Shown here piece by piece: positions 54,856 to 63,056 of a stretch of 64,000 bases of DNA. The translations under genes were made by a program, and so were the position numbers. The notes under the pieces were generated by a model, which was given only the letters and a program-made list of their open reading frames with translations, was not told where the DNA came from and did no database searches. Position 1 is the first letter of the stretch. Each line of letters begins with the position of its first letter. The stretch comes from Symploca sp. SIO1C2 (GTDB taxonomy: Bacteria; Cyanobacteriota; Cyanobacteriia; Cyanobacteriales; Coleofasciculaceae): positions 308,604-372,603 of the forward strand of contig JAAHFP010000001.1 in the NCBI GenBank assembly GCA_010672925.1, in the 5' to 3' direction.

Positions 54856-55896
54856 CTAAAAAATAAAAATATTATTAATGGTTGGTTTCTGAAACCCAAC
54901 TACCGTCGGTTGACGACAATTGAGTAATAGTTGTAAATCAAACAATTCTGTACAACCTGCTTGAAACCGCAAAAAAGCTACCCTCTCACCAGTCTGAATA
55001 TCTACTACCCAAATAGCACATTGCAATTCCTCATTACTATCCTCAATGGGCAATCCCCCAAAAGTCTTTTTCTCCCGAATCTGTGACAAACCGACAAAGG
55101 CATAGCGATTGTAAAAAGTTAATCCTCTGGTAAACCCTGGTAACTCTACCACTGTTGTACTATTACCAGTTTCTGGATCTACTACCACCAAACGCCCTCT
55201 ACCGGAATCTAGCAGCCAGAGGTATCCAGCATAAACCCTAGGAGAATGAGGCATGGAGAAACCCCGCGCTACAATCTCCCCACTGGGTACATCAATCAAA
55301 CAACCACCAGTTGCTTTGTTTTGCCGCCAGCCTTGGGGAAGATCCGTCTCTCCCAAAACTGTGACATACTTTGGCTGTCCCTCCACCACCGCCAACCCAT
55401 TTAAATGGCAGCGGTCTTCTGCCTTCAACTGACTGATAAACTTTGGTTGCCAACGAGGTACAAAATTACATTCAGGACTAACGGTACACAGACAAGAGAA
55501 ACGAGTGTTAACAAACCACAACTCTTCTCCCACCCAAGCCAACTCATGGATGCGGATATCTCCAGTAATTTGAGACCACCGTGGTACAAAACAAGCTTCA
55601 TACTGGTTAGGGGGGTCTACCTTGTCAGCGATTCCGGGAATATTAGGCAAAAACCAAATCTGTCTGCGGGTGCCGATTGCTAGTTGCTGGGGTGACAAAG
55701 CTAACCCCATCAACAATTCAAAGTTACGCAGCAAAGTATTCAAGCATCCTTGCTCAGATCTGACTACCATCAACTTTCCTGCCTGATAGGTAGAGACAAA
55801 TAGGGAAATTCCCAGCTTCTCTAATAATTCTGGAAAACTAGCAGAGTGAATGTAGTGAAATTGAGTTGACTCAGGTTGGGTTGATAGTGATGGCAT
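54856..55896 (-). CDS. TIGR03032 family protein
   Basis: A 346-residue protein matching the TIGR03032 family: FPELLEKLGISLFVSTYQAGKLMVVR, GLALSPQQLAIGTRRQIWFLPN, HELAWVGEELWFVNTRFSCL and GLTFYNRYAFVGLSQIREKKTFGGLPI. The repeated W/F-rich beta strands suggest a propeller fold. The family's role is unknown; members often lie near TPR or peptide-modification genes, but not here. No signal peptide. Confidence 0.88.
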   Translation of the reverse strand: MPSLSTQPESTQFHYIHSASFPELLEKLGISLFVSTYQAGKLMVVRSEQGCLNTLLRNFELLMGLALSPQQLAIGTRRQIWFLPNIPGIADKVDPPNQYEACFVPRWSQITGDIRIHELAWVGEELWFVNTRFSCLCTVSPECNFVPRWQPKFISQLKAEDRCHLNGLAVVEGQPKYVTVLGETDLPQGWRQNKATGGCLIDVPSGEIVARGFSMPHSPRVYAGYLWLLDSGRGRLVVVDPETGNSTTVVELPGFTRGLTFYNRYAFVGLSQIREKKTFGGLPIEDSNEELQCAIWVVDIQTGERVAFLRFQAGCTELFDLQLLLNCRQPTVVGFQKPTINNIFIF

Positions 55897-56063
55897 GGAG
55901 GGTAGATCACACTAGAGTGTGTTTTTAAACTGCCGGAGGGCGAAGGCCAGAGGGCGAAGGCCAGAGGGCGAAGCATTTGGATTGTACAATTTGGGTTTTA
56001 TCGATGAATTATCGCCCAAATGCTTACGCCCCTACATCAAATTTTTGACCTTGAAGATATGCC
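55897..56063. repeat. GGGCGAAGGCCAGA short tandem repeat
   Basis: Three units of AGGGCGAAGGCCAG lie at about 55936-55972, followed by GCGAAGCATTTGGATTGTAC. The latter also occurs near 30459-30477 inside the STAND gene. No gene is seen. Confidence 0.7.
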
Positions 56064-56981
56064 CTAGTGCGTAGCGCTATAAAATTGCTGCATAGAGTTC
56101 TTGAGAAACTCGATAAATGCACGAACTTTAAGTGGAACGTAAGTTCGGGAAGGATACAGCAACCAAGCAGCTGTGTTGAAATCTGTTGCTGTTACCTCAT
56201 AATCGGGAAACACATCAACAAGACTACCAGCCTGTAAATCATTGTCAATCAACCAATTAGGGAGCAATGCTAACCCCATTCCTGCGATTGCACATTGTTC
56301 TAGCGCGATCGCATTTGAGATAATAGTACGTCCATTAACAGGTACTTCGCTAGTGAGCCCATTGCTGTCCCTGAATATCCACCTGGAACGAAAGCCTGGT
56401 AGTGCAAACAGAAGACAGTTATGTTGTTGTATGTCGTTTGGTTGTTGTGGATGACCAAACTTCTGCAAATACTGGGGACTAGCACAAACTCTATAGTAGG
56501 TTCGTAGAAGTTGTTGGGCAATTAGGGTCGAGTCTGCCAGGAGTCCCAAGCGAATTGCAACATCAATCCGATCAGCAAACAAATCAACGATCGCATCAGT
56601 GAGAAGTAAATCAACTGTGAGTTCAGGATACATCGCTCCGAAGTCAGGCAAGAGGGGAACGATACATTTTTGTCCGAAAGAGACAGAGGCAGTTACACGT
56701 AAGGTTCCCTTGGGTTGTCCAGAAATATCTATCGTGGCATTAATCGCCTGTTGCATCTCCTCAATCAGTGGCTCAATACGCTCAAAATAAGCAGTACCCG
56801 CCTCAGTTGGTGAAAGTCGGCGCGTTGTCCGCTGAAATAATCTAACACCCAATTCTTTCTCTAAACCTGCAATAGTTCGTGACACAGAAGAAGGATCAAT
56901 ATTGCGATCGCGTGCAACAGCAGCAAAACTTTTCTGTATCATGACTTCGACAAAGATTTGTAGCGCTGATAAGTCCATCAT
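56064..56981 (-). CDS. LysR family transcriptional regulator
   Basis: A 305-residue LysR-type regulator. The winged helix-turn-helix lies at residues 1-65 (FAAVARDRNIDPSSVSRTIAGLEKELGVRLFQRTTR), followed by the linker helix and a periplasmic-binding-protein-like effector domain (about 92-290). It is of the group close to YhjC/DsdC-like local regulators. It is divergent from the NTF2-like and dehydrogenase genes, its probable targets; 237 bp separate the LysR start from the preferred NTF2 start. Two hairpins lie in this gap. Confidence 0.92.
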   Translation of the reverse strand: MMDLSALQIFVEVMIQKSFAAVARDRNIDPSSVSRTIAGLEKELGVRLFQRTTRRLSPTEAGTAYFERIEPLIEEMQQAINATIDISGQPKGTLRVTASVSFGQKCIVPLLPDFGAMYPELTVDLLLTDAIVDLFADRIDVAIRLGLLADSTLIAQQLLRTYYRVCASPQYLQKFGHPQQPNDIQQHNCLLFALPGFRSRWIFRDSNGLTSEVPVNGRTIISNAIALEQCAIAGMGLALLPNWLIDNDLQAGSLVDVFPDYEVTATDFNTAAWLLYPSRTYVPLKVRAFIEFLKNSMQQFYSATH

Positions 56982-57000
56982 TTTTAACCTAACCCCCCAA

Positions 57001-57025
57001 CCCCCTTCCCTGCAAGGGAAGGGGG
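57001..57025. repeat. CCCCCTTCCCT hairpin
   Basis: An 11-bp stem, CCCCCTTCCCT/AGGGAAGGGGG, with loop GCA between the divergent LysR and NTF2-like genes. This is a common cyanobacterial intergenic repeat. Confidence 0.8.
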
Positions 57026-57052
57026 AGTAAGAAGTTCCTTGCTAGTAGCCGA

Positions 57053-57070
57053 AGTCATCTAAAGATGACT
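57053..57070. repeat. solo hairpin module of the palindrome element
   Basis: AGTCATCTAAAGATGACT, identical to the second hairpin of element A, stands alone in the LysR/NTF2 gap without the other modules. Confidence 0.85.
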
Positions 57071-57218
57071 CAATCTGCTCAGAAATTTTTAGCCTATCAT
57101 TGATTCATGCGATAAATGCACGAGAGTTATTCTTAAATTGATATTTATTGTTCTTTTCGCAGCAAGTATGCTTTTGATATGGGGAAAGGAAGCAAAATTA
57201 AGCAAAGGAACAATACAG

Positions 57219-57599
57219 ATGTCTAGCGAAGAACAAAAAGCTGCTGTTTTAGAGGCAACAAAAAGGGCAAGTGAGCAATGGAAATCCGCCTTTAATTCAG
57301 GGGATGCAGCTGGTTGTGCTGCCCAATATGAAGAAAATGCAGTAATGCAAGCCAAGCCTTTTGGTACTTTTACTGGTACTACCGAAATTAAAGCATTTTG
57401 GCAAAAGATTCTCGATGATGGTTTTTATGATGTTGAATACTTAGAACCATCCATCAAGGTAGTTGATGAAACAAGTGCCATATTAACTGCTAGCTGGAAA
57501 ATGAATAAAGCTAAGGGTGTAATTCATCAAGAACTTTGGGTCTTGCAAAAAGATGGTACCGCAAAATTACGTCAAGATGATTTTGAAGCAATAGGTTAA
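57219..57599 (+). CDS. NTF2-like (SnoaL/DUF4440) protein
   Basis: A 126-residue protein of the NTF2-like cone fold: KRASEQWKSAFNSGDAAGCAAQYEENAVM at the front and FGTFTGTTEIKAFWQKILDDGF in the middle. Such domains bind or isomerise small molecules, or act as calcium/calmodulin kinase-type association domains. I choose the ATG at 57219 (MSSEEQKAAVL), with AAGGA about 11 bp upstream. An ATG at 57168 and a TTG at 57138 would add a hydrophobic N-terminus that could be a signal peptide, so export is possible. It is followed 51 bp later by the dehydrogenase gene. Confidence 0.75.
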   Translation: MSSEEQKAAVLEATKRASEQWKSAFNSGDAAGCAAQYEENAVMQAKPFGTFTGTTEIKAFWQKILDDGFYDVEYLEPSIKVVDETSAILTASWKMNKAKGVIHQELWVLQKDGTAKLRQDDFEAIG

Positions 57600-57650
57600 T
57601 TATTGTTTTTTAATCTAAAACCTAAAACGTTAGTTATTTAGAGGTAAAAT

Positions 57651-58514
57651 ATGAGCAGAATTGCTGTTTTAGGAATGGGAGCAATGGGTTCTCGCATTGC
57701 CCAGAAACTTCTCAAGACAAATCACCAAGTAATTGTGTACAATCGTACAGCAGATAAGGCAAAGCCATTGGTTGAACAGGGAGCTATTTATGCAGCCAAA
57801 CCCAGAGAAGCTGCGGAGCAAGCCGACATTGTGATTAGCATGGTTACTGATGATCTTGCATCAAGAGCAGTCTGGCTTGATCCAGAAACAGGAGCAATAT
57901 TAGGACTTAGCAAAAATGCGATCGCGATCGAGTCAAGCACGTTAACTGTTAATTGGACAAGAGAATTAGCCGCAGCAATTGAAGGTCGTGGAGCAGAATT
58001 TTTAGATGCACCTGTGGTTGGTTCTCGTCCACAAGCTGATGCCGGAAAACTAATTTATCTGGTGGGAGGTAAAGCAGAAATTTTGAGTAAAGTTCAAGAT
58101 ATTCTGCTATCTATTGGTGCAACCGTTCATCACATCGGCTCCCTCAGCCAAGGGATGGCGATGAAACTGGCTGTTAATGCACTGTTTGGAATTCAGGTGG
58201 CGGCTTTAGCAGAAGTCCTAGGAATGCTGACAAAGCATGGCCTAACAAGTGCCAAAGCAATGGAATGTCTCGGTAATTTGCCTATTATCAGTCCTGCTGC
58301 CAAAGGTGCAGGAAATCTGATACTGGCCAACAATCAGACACCGATGTTTCCCATTGGTTTAGTAGAGAAAGATTTCCGCTACATTCTGCAAACGGCACAA
58401 GCTGTTAATGCTCAAACTCCTACATCGGCTGCCATTCATCAGATTTATCAAGACGCGATCGCTAAAGGTTATGGCAATGACAATATTACGGGAATCGCTC
58501 AACTGTTTAGCTAG
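57651..58514 (+). CDS. NAD(P)-dependent oxidoreductase, 3-hydroxyisobutyrate dehydrogenase family
   Basis: A 287-residue beta-hydroxyacid dehydrogenase. IAVLGMGAMGSRIAQKLL is the N-terminal dinucleotide loop, followed by VYNRTADKAKPL; the R after VYN suggests NADP. FLDAPVVGSRPQADAGKLIYLVGG is the substrate loop, and the catalytic lysine is in GMAMKLAVNALFG (near 170). Members reduce or oxidise short 3-hydroxy acids, glyoxylate or succinic semialdehyde. It is probably co-transcribed with the NTF2-like gene and controlled by the divergent LysR gene. Confidence 0.9.
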   Translation: MSRIAVLGMGAMGSRIAQKLLKTNHQVIVYNRTADKAKPLVEQGAIYAAKPREAAEQADIVISMVTDDLASRAVWLDPETGAILGLSKNAIAIESSTLTVNWTRELAAAIEGRGAEFLDAPVVGSRPQADAGKLIYLVGGKAEILSKVQDILLSIGATVHHIGSLSQGMAMKLAVNALFGIQVAALAEVLGMLTKHGLTSAKAMECLGNLPIISPAAKGAGNLILANNQTPMFPIGLVEKDFRYILQTAQAVNAQTPTSAAIHQIYQDAIAKGYGNDNITGIAQLFS

Positions 58515-58626
58515 TATAGCAACCGCCAGGGCAGTTAGGACAATGCCAAATGCTGAAACCTTTACCTGTCAATCTTTTCCCTTCTGCCTTCTGCCTTCTG
58601 CCCTCTGCCCTCTGCCTTTTGCTATA
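58515..58626 (-). repeat. TATAGCA-bounded element with heptamers (copy 3, inverted)
   Basis: Read on the minus strand it begins CTATAGCAAAAGGCAGAGGG, has (GGCAGAA)n and ACAGGTAAAGGTTTCAGCAT, and ends GGTTGCTATA. It fills the space between two convergent genes, with its edges touching both stop codon regions. Confidence 0.75.
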
Positions 58627-58630
58627 GCGT

Positions 58631-60469
58631 TCAACTACCTAAAGCAATAATCCACTCTCGCCAACGATTGAATGAATTAGATAGAGAGGATTTAATCTTA
58701 TTCCAAGAAAAGTTTTCTGCTGGAGGTAGACTCACTGGCTGACTGCCTACCGGTGACATCTCTAACCAAGCGTTGAGGGCTGTTGGTAATTCTGTATGCA
58801 GACGTAGGGAAATGGTGGAGTTGGAAAGAGATTGAACGTAAGCAGGGGTTAAAAAGGGTTGATAAATTTCGGCTTCTGGGGTTAGTTGTTGGATAAAAGC
58901 TAAGCTGATACTTCTTGCCAGTTGTCGCAGGGGTTCAGCTTCTGAACCAATTTCTTCCTTAACTAGAGTACTGCGAGCAAGAGCATCATTGAGGTTACCT
59001 TGGTCAGTTACACTTAAGTGAGTACCACCGATAGCAGAAACTAGATATTTAGAACTACCTAACTGAGCAAAGGCTCGCAGCTGATGGTTGAGGGATGGGG
59101 TAATAAAGTCTTCTGTTCCAGTAAAAATTAAGGTTGGGGTAGTTACTTGAGCTAAACCATCTTTGCCAAACAGGTGTCCTGTTACCGTATTGAAAGCAAT
59201 TACCTGAACTACTCGTTCATCCTGTAACTCTACTTTATTATCAGGCAAAGCCGCAGCAGCACATTGAAACCAGTCTGCTGGGGACTGGAGGAAGGGACTA
59301 CGGTTTTTACAAAACTGCCGTAATGCCTCTAAGTCCAGTTTTCCTCCAGCCAAGACTAAAGCAGTGTAACCTCCTAGAGAATGACCAATAACACTAACTT
59401 GTTGAGTATTAAATTTACCTCTGAGGGAAGCGGACTTGCGACTAATTTGCGTTATTCTGTCTAGGGCAAAGCTGATATCCTGAGGACGGTCAATAAATTC
59501 TGAGGCTGGTAGTATATCTCCAATTTGCTCACCGACAGAGCTTCGGTCAATCCAAGTATAGTTACTGTTGGGATGCTCTACAGAAGCAACGGAGATACCG
59601 TGGGAAGCTAGATGACGGGCTAAATAGGTTAAGAATTTGCGGTCAGAACCATAGCCGTGAGAAAAAACGACCAAGGGACCGTGGGAATTACGTGCCCAGT
59701 GCAAGTCTACCTTAATGGTACGTTCCCGTTGTTGGTCTTCTAACCTTAAAGTTTTCTCCCAGACATATTGAGAGCCAGGAGCAGTAGGATCAATCTTGGA
59801 GACAAACTTCCCTTGGTCTTCAATACTCAGTTTCTGTTCTAGGATCGGACCAATAGCTTTGCCTTGTAAGCGGGAGGCATTAAGCTGAAGAGCAATTGTG
59901 ACTGCGGCACTAGCATTGACGGTAAAACTCTCTTGGGGGTAAGCCCTTAAAAAACCTAATAAGCTTAGTCCTTCTTTTTCCCTGATTGCTACAGATAGCG
60001 CTTGATTTAATTCCCCTAAGCTACTATCAGGAAGTGCTGAACCAAGTTGTTCGAGTATTTGGGGACTATCTGCTGAACCGAGTAAGTTATTGATAAATTT
60101 CTCTATCAGGTTGGGGTTAATCTCTAGTTTCCTATTAAGTGCCTGTTGTAACTGTGGTGTCAGTAGTTTACGGTAGGGTTTTAGGGATGAGGACAACTCG
60201 CCAGTCTGAGCAAACTCTTCTATCTCCGCGATCGCAACGGAGCTTTCCAATGGTCCTAAGCGTAGGGTTAAACGTTCTGCTGCTGATGCTGGTGCGGCGA
60301 AGTAACATAGAGTAAGGCAAATGACACTCAGAGTACTTTGTTCAATAAAACAGCGGTAGCGATGAAAGCGGTGGATTTTTTGGGTTAAACCTTTTTTCAG
60401 AAAACGGTGCTTTTTGTCTGGGGCAGGTTGAGATGCCATGCCACTGTGCAAGCTAGACTTAAACTTCAT
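58631..60469 (-). CDS. alpha/beta hydrolase with DUF1400 domain
   Basis: A protein of about 612 residues. A hydrophobic segment STLSVICLTLCYFAAPASA (about 45-63) looks like a late signal peptide. The DUF1400 domain (about 65-200: LTLRLGPLESSVAIAEIEEFAQTGELSS) and an alpha/beta hydrolase (about 270-560) follow. The nucleophile elbow is GHSLGGYT near 365 and the likely catalytic His is in GGTHLSVTD. The layout matches cyanobacterial lipase-like proteins related to PAF acetylhydrolase. I start at the ATG at 60469 (MKFKSSLHS); the ATG at 60541 and another at 60439 are alternatives. The substrate is unknown. Confidence 0.87.
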   Translation of the reverse strand: MKFKSSLHSGMASQPAPDKKHRFLKKGLTQKIHRFHRYRCFIEQSTLSVICLTLCYFAAPASAAERLTLRLGPLESSVAIAEIEEFAQTGELSSSLKPYRKLLTPQLQQALNRKLEINPNLIEKFINNLLGSADSPQILEQLGSALPDSSLGELNQALSVAIREKEGLSLLGFLRAYPQESFTVNASAAVTIALQLNASRLQGKAIGPILEQKLSIEDQGKFVSKIDPTAPGSQYVWEKTLRLEDQQRERTIKVDLHWARNSHGPLVVFSHGYGSDRKFLTYLARHLASHGISVASVEHPNSNYTWIDRSSVGEQIGDILPASEFIDRPQDISFALDRITQISRKSASLRGKFNTQQVSVIGHSLGGYTALVLAGGKLDLEALRQFCKNRSPFLQSPADWFQCAAAALPDNKVELQDERVVQVIAFNTVTGHLFGKDGLAQVTTPTLIFTGTEDFITPSLNHQLRAFAQLGSSKYLVSAIGGTHLSVTDQGNLNDALARSTLVKEEIGSEAEPLRQLARSISLAFIQQLTPEAEIYQPFLTPAYVQSLSNSTISLRLHTELPTALNAWLEMSPVGSQPVSLPPAENFSWNKIKSSLSNSFNRWREWIIALGS

Positions 60470-60830
60470 ATGCTCGATCTTACGGCGATGTAACCAGCAA
60501 TCAATAATCTCCCTCCCAAGGACTAGATGAGGAATCGACAAGTTCCCCAGGCATCTGTGCCAAAAATAAAATGCATAATCTGCTATGCATTACTTGGAAG
60601 CTCTTTTCTCCAAGATACAACTTTCTACAATAATTGTATGCGATCGCTTATTATTGAACTAATTTTCAATTTATCGGCGGAGATAGGGTGCATGTCATAT
60701 CAATTCCGGTTGCATCGGAATGATTAAAAATCTGGCTTTCTGGTTAGAAAACATAGATATTTGAGGGCGCAAGCTTTGCGCCCCTACATCACTAATATTA
60801 TTCAAATGTAGCCGGAATTGATATCAGTCA
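60470..60830. other. non-coding region ahead of the hydrolase gene
   Basis: It contains one HIP1-like site and the hairpin GGGCGCAAGCTTTGCGCCC at 60765-60783. ATATCAATTCCGG/GCCGGAATTGATATC near 60696 and 60812 is an inverted pair. No gene is seen. Confidence 0.55.
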
Positions 60831-60981
60831 TTGGTGTCAACTTAAGGTGAATCCTAAAAATTTAGTCCATTTCAATGGACTTAAGCTATTAGCCTTGGAT
60901 TTGAATCCAAGGTGAGTTAGGTCATCCAGCTAGCAGTTATGTCTAAGCTTAAGTTGATACCAATACACATCAGTGCGCCCC
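60831..60981. repeat. modular palindrome element, copy C (short form)
   Basis: A 151-bp version with terminal repeats TTGGTGTCAACTTAAG and CTTAAGTTGATACCAAT but only two hairpins: AGTCCATTTCAATGGACT (60864-60881) and CCTTGGATTTGAATCCAAGG (60893-60912). It keeps the linker GGTGAGTTAGGTCATCCAGC of copy A. The first two hairpins of copy A are missing as one block. It lies about 22 bp from the SPFH stop. Confidence 0.85.
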
Positions 60982-61002
60982 TACATGTCATATATCTATA
61001 GC

Positions 61003-61992
61003 TCAGCGTTTCTTAATGTCACCTAGCTTAAAATCAAGATTGTCCCCATCCCCAACAATAGAGCGCATTCCCTCAATCGTTGCTGGAATAGTGCGAGGAT
61101 CCATAAACATCACCTTGCTGCTGTCACTGCTACCAACCTTGATCCCCATATCTATATAATTTTGAGCAATTAAGAATTGCAGCGCTTCACGAGCAGTAGG
61201 GTCTTTTTTCAAAGCAGTGCTAACTACCTGTAGAGCATCAGCAGTAGCGTGAGCTTTGAGGACTTGTTGCTGGCGTTCTGCCTGAGCTCTGAGTACAATT
61301 GCCTGTTGTTGTCCTTCCGCATCCAAAACTGCGGCTTTTTTCCGTGCTTGAGCATCCAACTCTAGGGCTTCCGCTTTACCTCTAGCAGTATTGACAGCCG
61401 ATTCCCTTTCTCCTTCCGATGTCAGAATCGCCGCTCTTTTGCGACGCTCTGCTGACATTTGCAACTCCATTGAATCCTGCACTGCTTTAGAAGGGACAAT
61501 ATCCCTTAGCTCCACCCGTGTTACTTTAACACCCCAAGGATCTGTAGCTTCATCTAATTCCCGCAACAAGATTTCATTGATATCGGATCTAGCAGTAAAG
61601 GTTTGATCTAGCTCCAATTTACCCATTTCTGACCGAATTTGGGTGAGCACCAAATTTTGCATTGCCGCTCGCAAATTTTCTACTTTGTAATAGGCTTTTT
61701 CCATATCCATAATGCGCCAGTAAACTACGGCGTCAACACCAATAGAAACGTTATCGCGGGTAATACATTGCTGAGCTGGAATATCCAAAACTTTTTCCCG
61801 AATGGTTTCTTGGAATACCACTCTATCAAGGACAGGGACGAGAAAATTAAGACCAGGAGTAAGTTCCTTCCCGCTATATTTCCCCAATCTCTCGACCAAT
61901 GCTTTATTCCCCTGATTAATAATCTTAACGGAACTGGCAATTCCTGAACCGCCAAGAAGCAAAGCAATTAACCAAGCAAATACATTTTCCAT
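61003..61992 (-). CDS. SPFH/Band 7 (paraslipin-type) membrane protein
   Basis: A 329-residue stomatin-like protein with an N-terminal membrane hairpin (residues 1-20), the SPFH/Band 7 domain (about 25-190: [20 protein letters not shown] and [16 protein letters not shown]) and an Ala/Glu/Arg-rich coiled coil (about 195-265). It oligomerises in membranes as a scaffold. I choose the ATG at 61992 ([12 protein letters not shown]) because AGGAG lies about 8 bp upstream. A start at 62073 would add 27 residues coded by heptamer repeats. NfeD is encoded just upstream on the same strand, the classic partner pair. Confidence 0.92.
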   Translation of the reverse strand: MENVFAWLIALLLGGSGIASSVKIINQGNKALVERLGKYSGKELTPGLNFLVPVLDRVVFQETIREKVLDIPAQQCITRDNVSIGVDAVVYWRIMDMEKAYYKVENLRAAMQNLVLTQIRSEMGKLELDQTFTARSDINEILLRELDEATDPWGVKVTRVELRDIVPSKAVQDSMELQMSAERRKRAAILTSEGERESAVNTARGKAEALELDAQARKKAAVLDAEGQQQAIVLRAQAERQQQVLKAHATADALQVVSTALKKDPTAREALQFLIAQNYIDMGIKVGSSDSSKVMFMDPRTIPATIEGMRSIVGDGDNLDFKLGDIKKR

Positions 61993-62006
61993 CTTGAGTC
62001 TCCTAA

Positions 62007-62196
62007 ATTGTTGTTTGTTGTTTGTTGTTTGTCGTTTGGGAATTGGGAATTGGGAATCGGGAATTGAGAACATCTTCCTTGTCTACCTCAGCTCCCCCAG
62101 CTCCCCATCTCCCCCAGCTCCCTCAGCTCCCTCAGCTCCCTCAGCTCCCCCAGCTCCCCCAGCTCCCCCAGCTCCCCCAGCTCCCCATCTCCCCAT
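62007..62196. repeat. tandem repeats between NfeD and SPFH genes
   Basis: TTTGTTG units lie at about 62007-62035 and GGGAATT units at about 62037-62066. A 9-bp array of AGCTCCC(C/T)C units runs at about 62091-62190. The last has about a dozen copies. Confidence 0.85.
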
Positions 62197-62209
62197 CTCC
62201 CCACATTCC

Positions 62210-62644
62210 TCATCCTTCTACCAAATACTGGGGTACAACTACGAGAGTGTTACCTTCCCGTCTGACTACATAGACTTTTTGGTTAGGGGCAATTTCTTCT
62301 ACATAATCCTCACAACGAGCACGCCAGGAATTTCCTTCGTAAAGTACCCTCCCTGTTTCTCCTGCGGGAATTGCTGTCAAGGTTTTGGCTTCCATCGAAT
62401 CCATTCTTTTGGCTACTCTGGCTGGTGGTAAGAAACGACGGGTGAAAAATACGGCTCCCGTAGACAGCAACAGCCACAGTACCACTTGCAAGCTGAATGC
62501 CATCGTGGGCCAAATATACATTACCAACGCTACTACCAAGGCGCTGAGTCCCATCATGAAAGCGACAAAAGCGGTTGGCAGGAACAATTCCATTAGGCAA
62601 AGAATTGAGCCTGCTAGGAGCCAGAGTATTGCAGAACTTAGCAT
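62210..62644 (-). CDS. NfeD family protein
   Basis: A 144-residue short-form NfeD. Residues 1-70 form two to three membrane helices (ILWLLAGSILCLMELFLPTA and VVLWLLLSTGAVFF). The C-terminal OB-fold (about 85-140: AIPAGETGRVLYEGNSWRARC and QKVYVVRREGNTLVVVP) is the family mark. Short NfeD proteins lack the protease domain and serve SPFH proteins as partners. It lies 217 bp upstream of the SPFH gene, with a long repeat array between them. Confidence 0.9.
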   Translation of the reverse strand: MLSSAILWLLAGSILCLMELFLPTAFVAFMMGLSALVVALVMYIWPTMAFSLQVVLWLLLSTGAVFFTRRFLPPARVAKRMDSMEAKTLTAIPAGETGRVLYEGNSWRARCEDYVEEIAPNQKVYVVRREGNTLVVVPQYLVEG

Positions 62645-63056
62645 AGGGGATGGGGAATTTAGAATTTAGAATTTAGAATGAAGAATTGGGAATAGGCCAC
62701 AGGCAACAAGAAAGAGCTTACTAGTGCAACGGGCATGGAAATAACCCACCAGCGAAAAAAGGTTATAAGGCTGACTGTGTAAGCTTTATTCCCTTGGATC
62801 CTTCTGACTTGAAAGTAGGGAGCAGCTCATCTGTCAACTTTCATCACCTGGTGGTGACAATTTTTTCATCATCTCCTGCCACCTAACACCTCATACCTAA
62901 CACCTAACACCCGCCACCTACCACCTACCATTTGAATTTCTTCAAACAACCATGCACTATTGAGAGAGAATATTAAAAAATTCCCAGGCTATAATTCCAA
63001 TCTATCTCAGTGGTAGGGGATTTGGTCTCAAAGCAGTAAAAGTTCATTTAACGGTT
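62645..63056. other. 412-bp intergenic region with heptamers
   Basis: AATTTAG units lie at 62656-62680 and CCTAACA/CCTACCA units at about 62880-62932. A TCACC/GGTGA hairpin followed by CAATTTTTTC at about 62844-62868 could be a weak terminator. It separates divergent genes. Confidence 0.6.
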
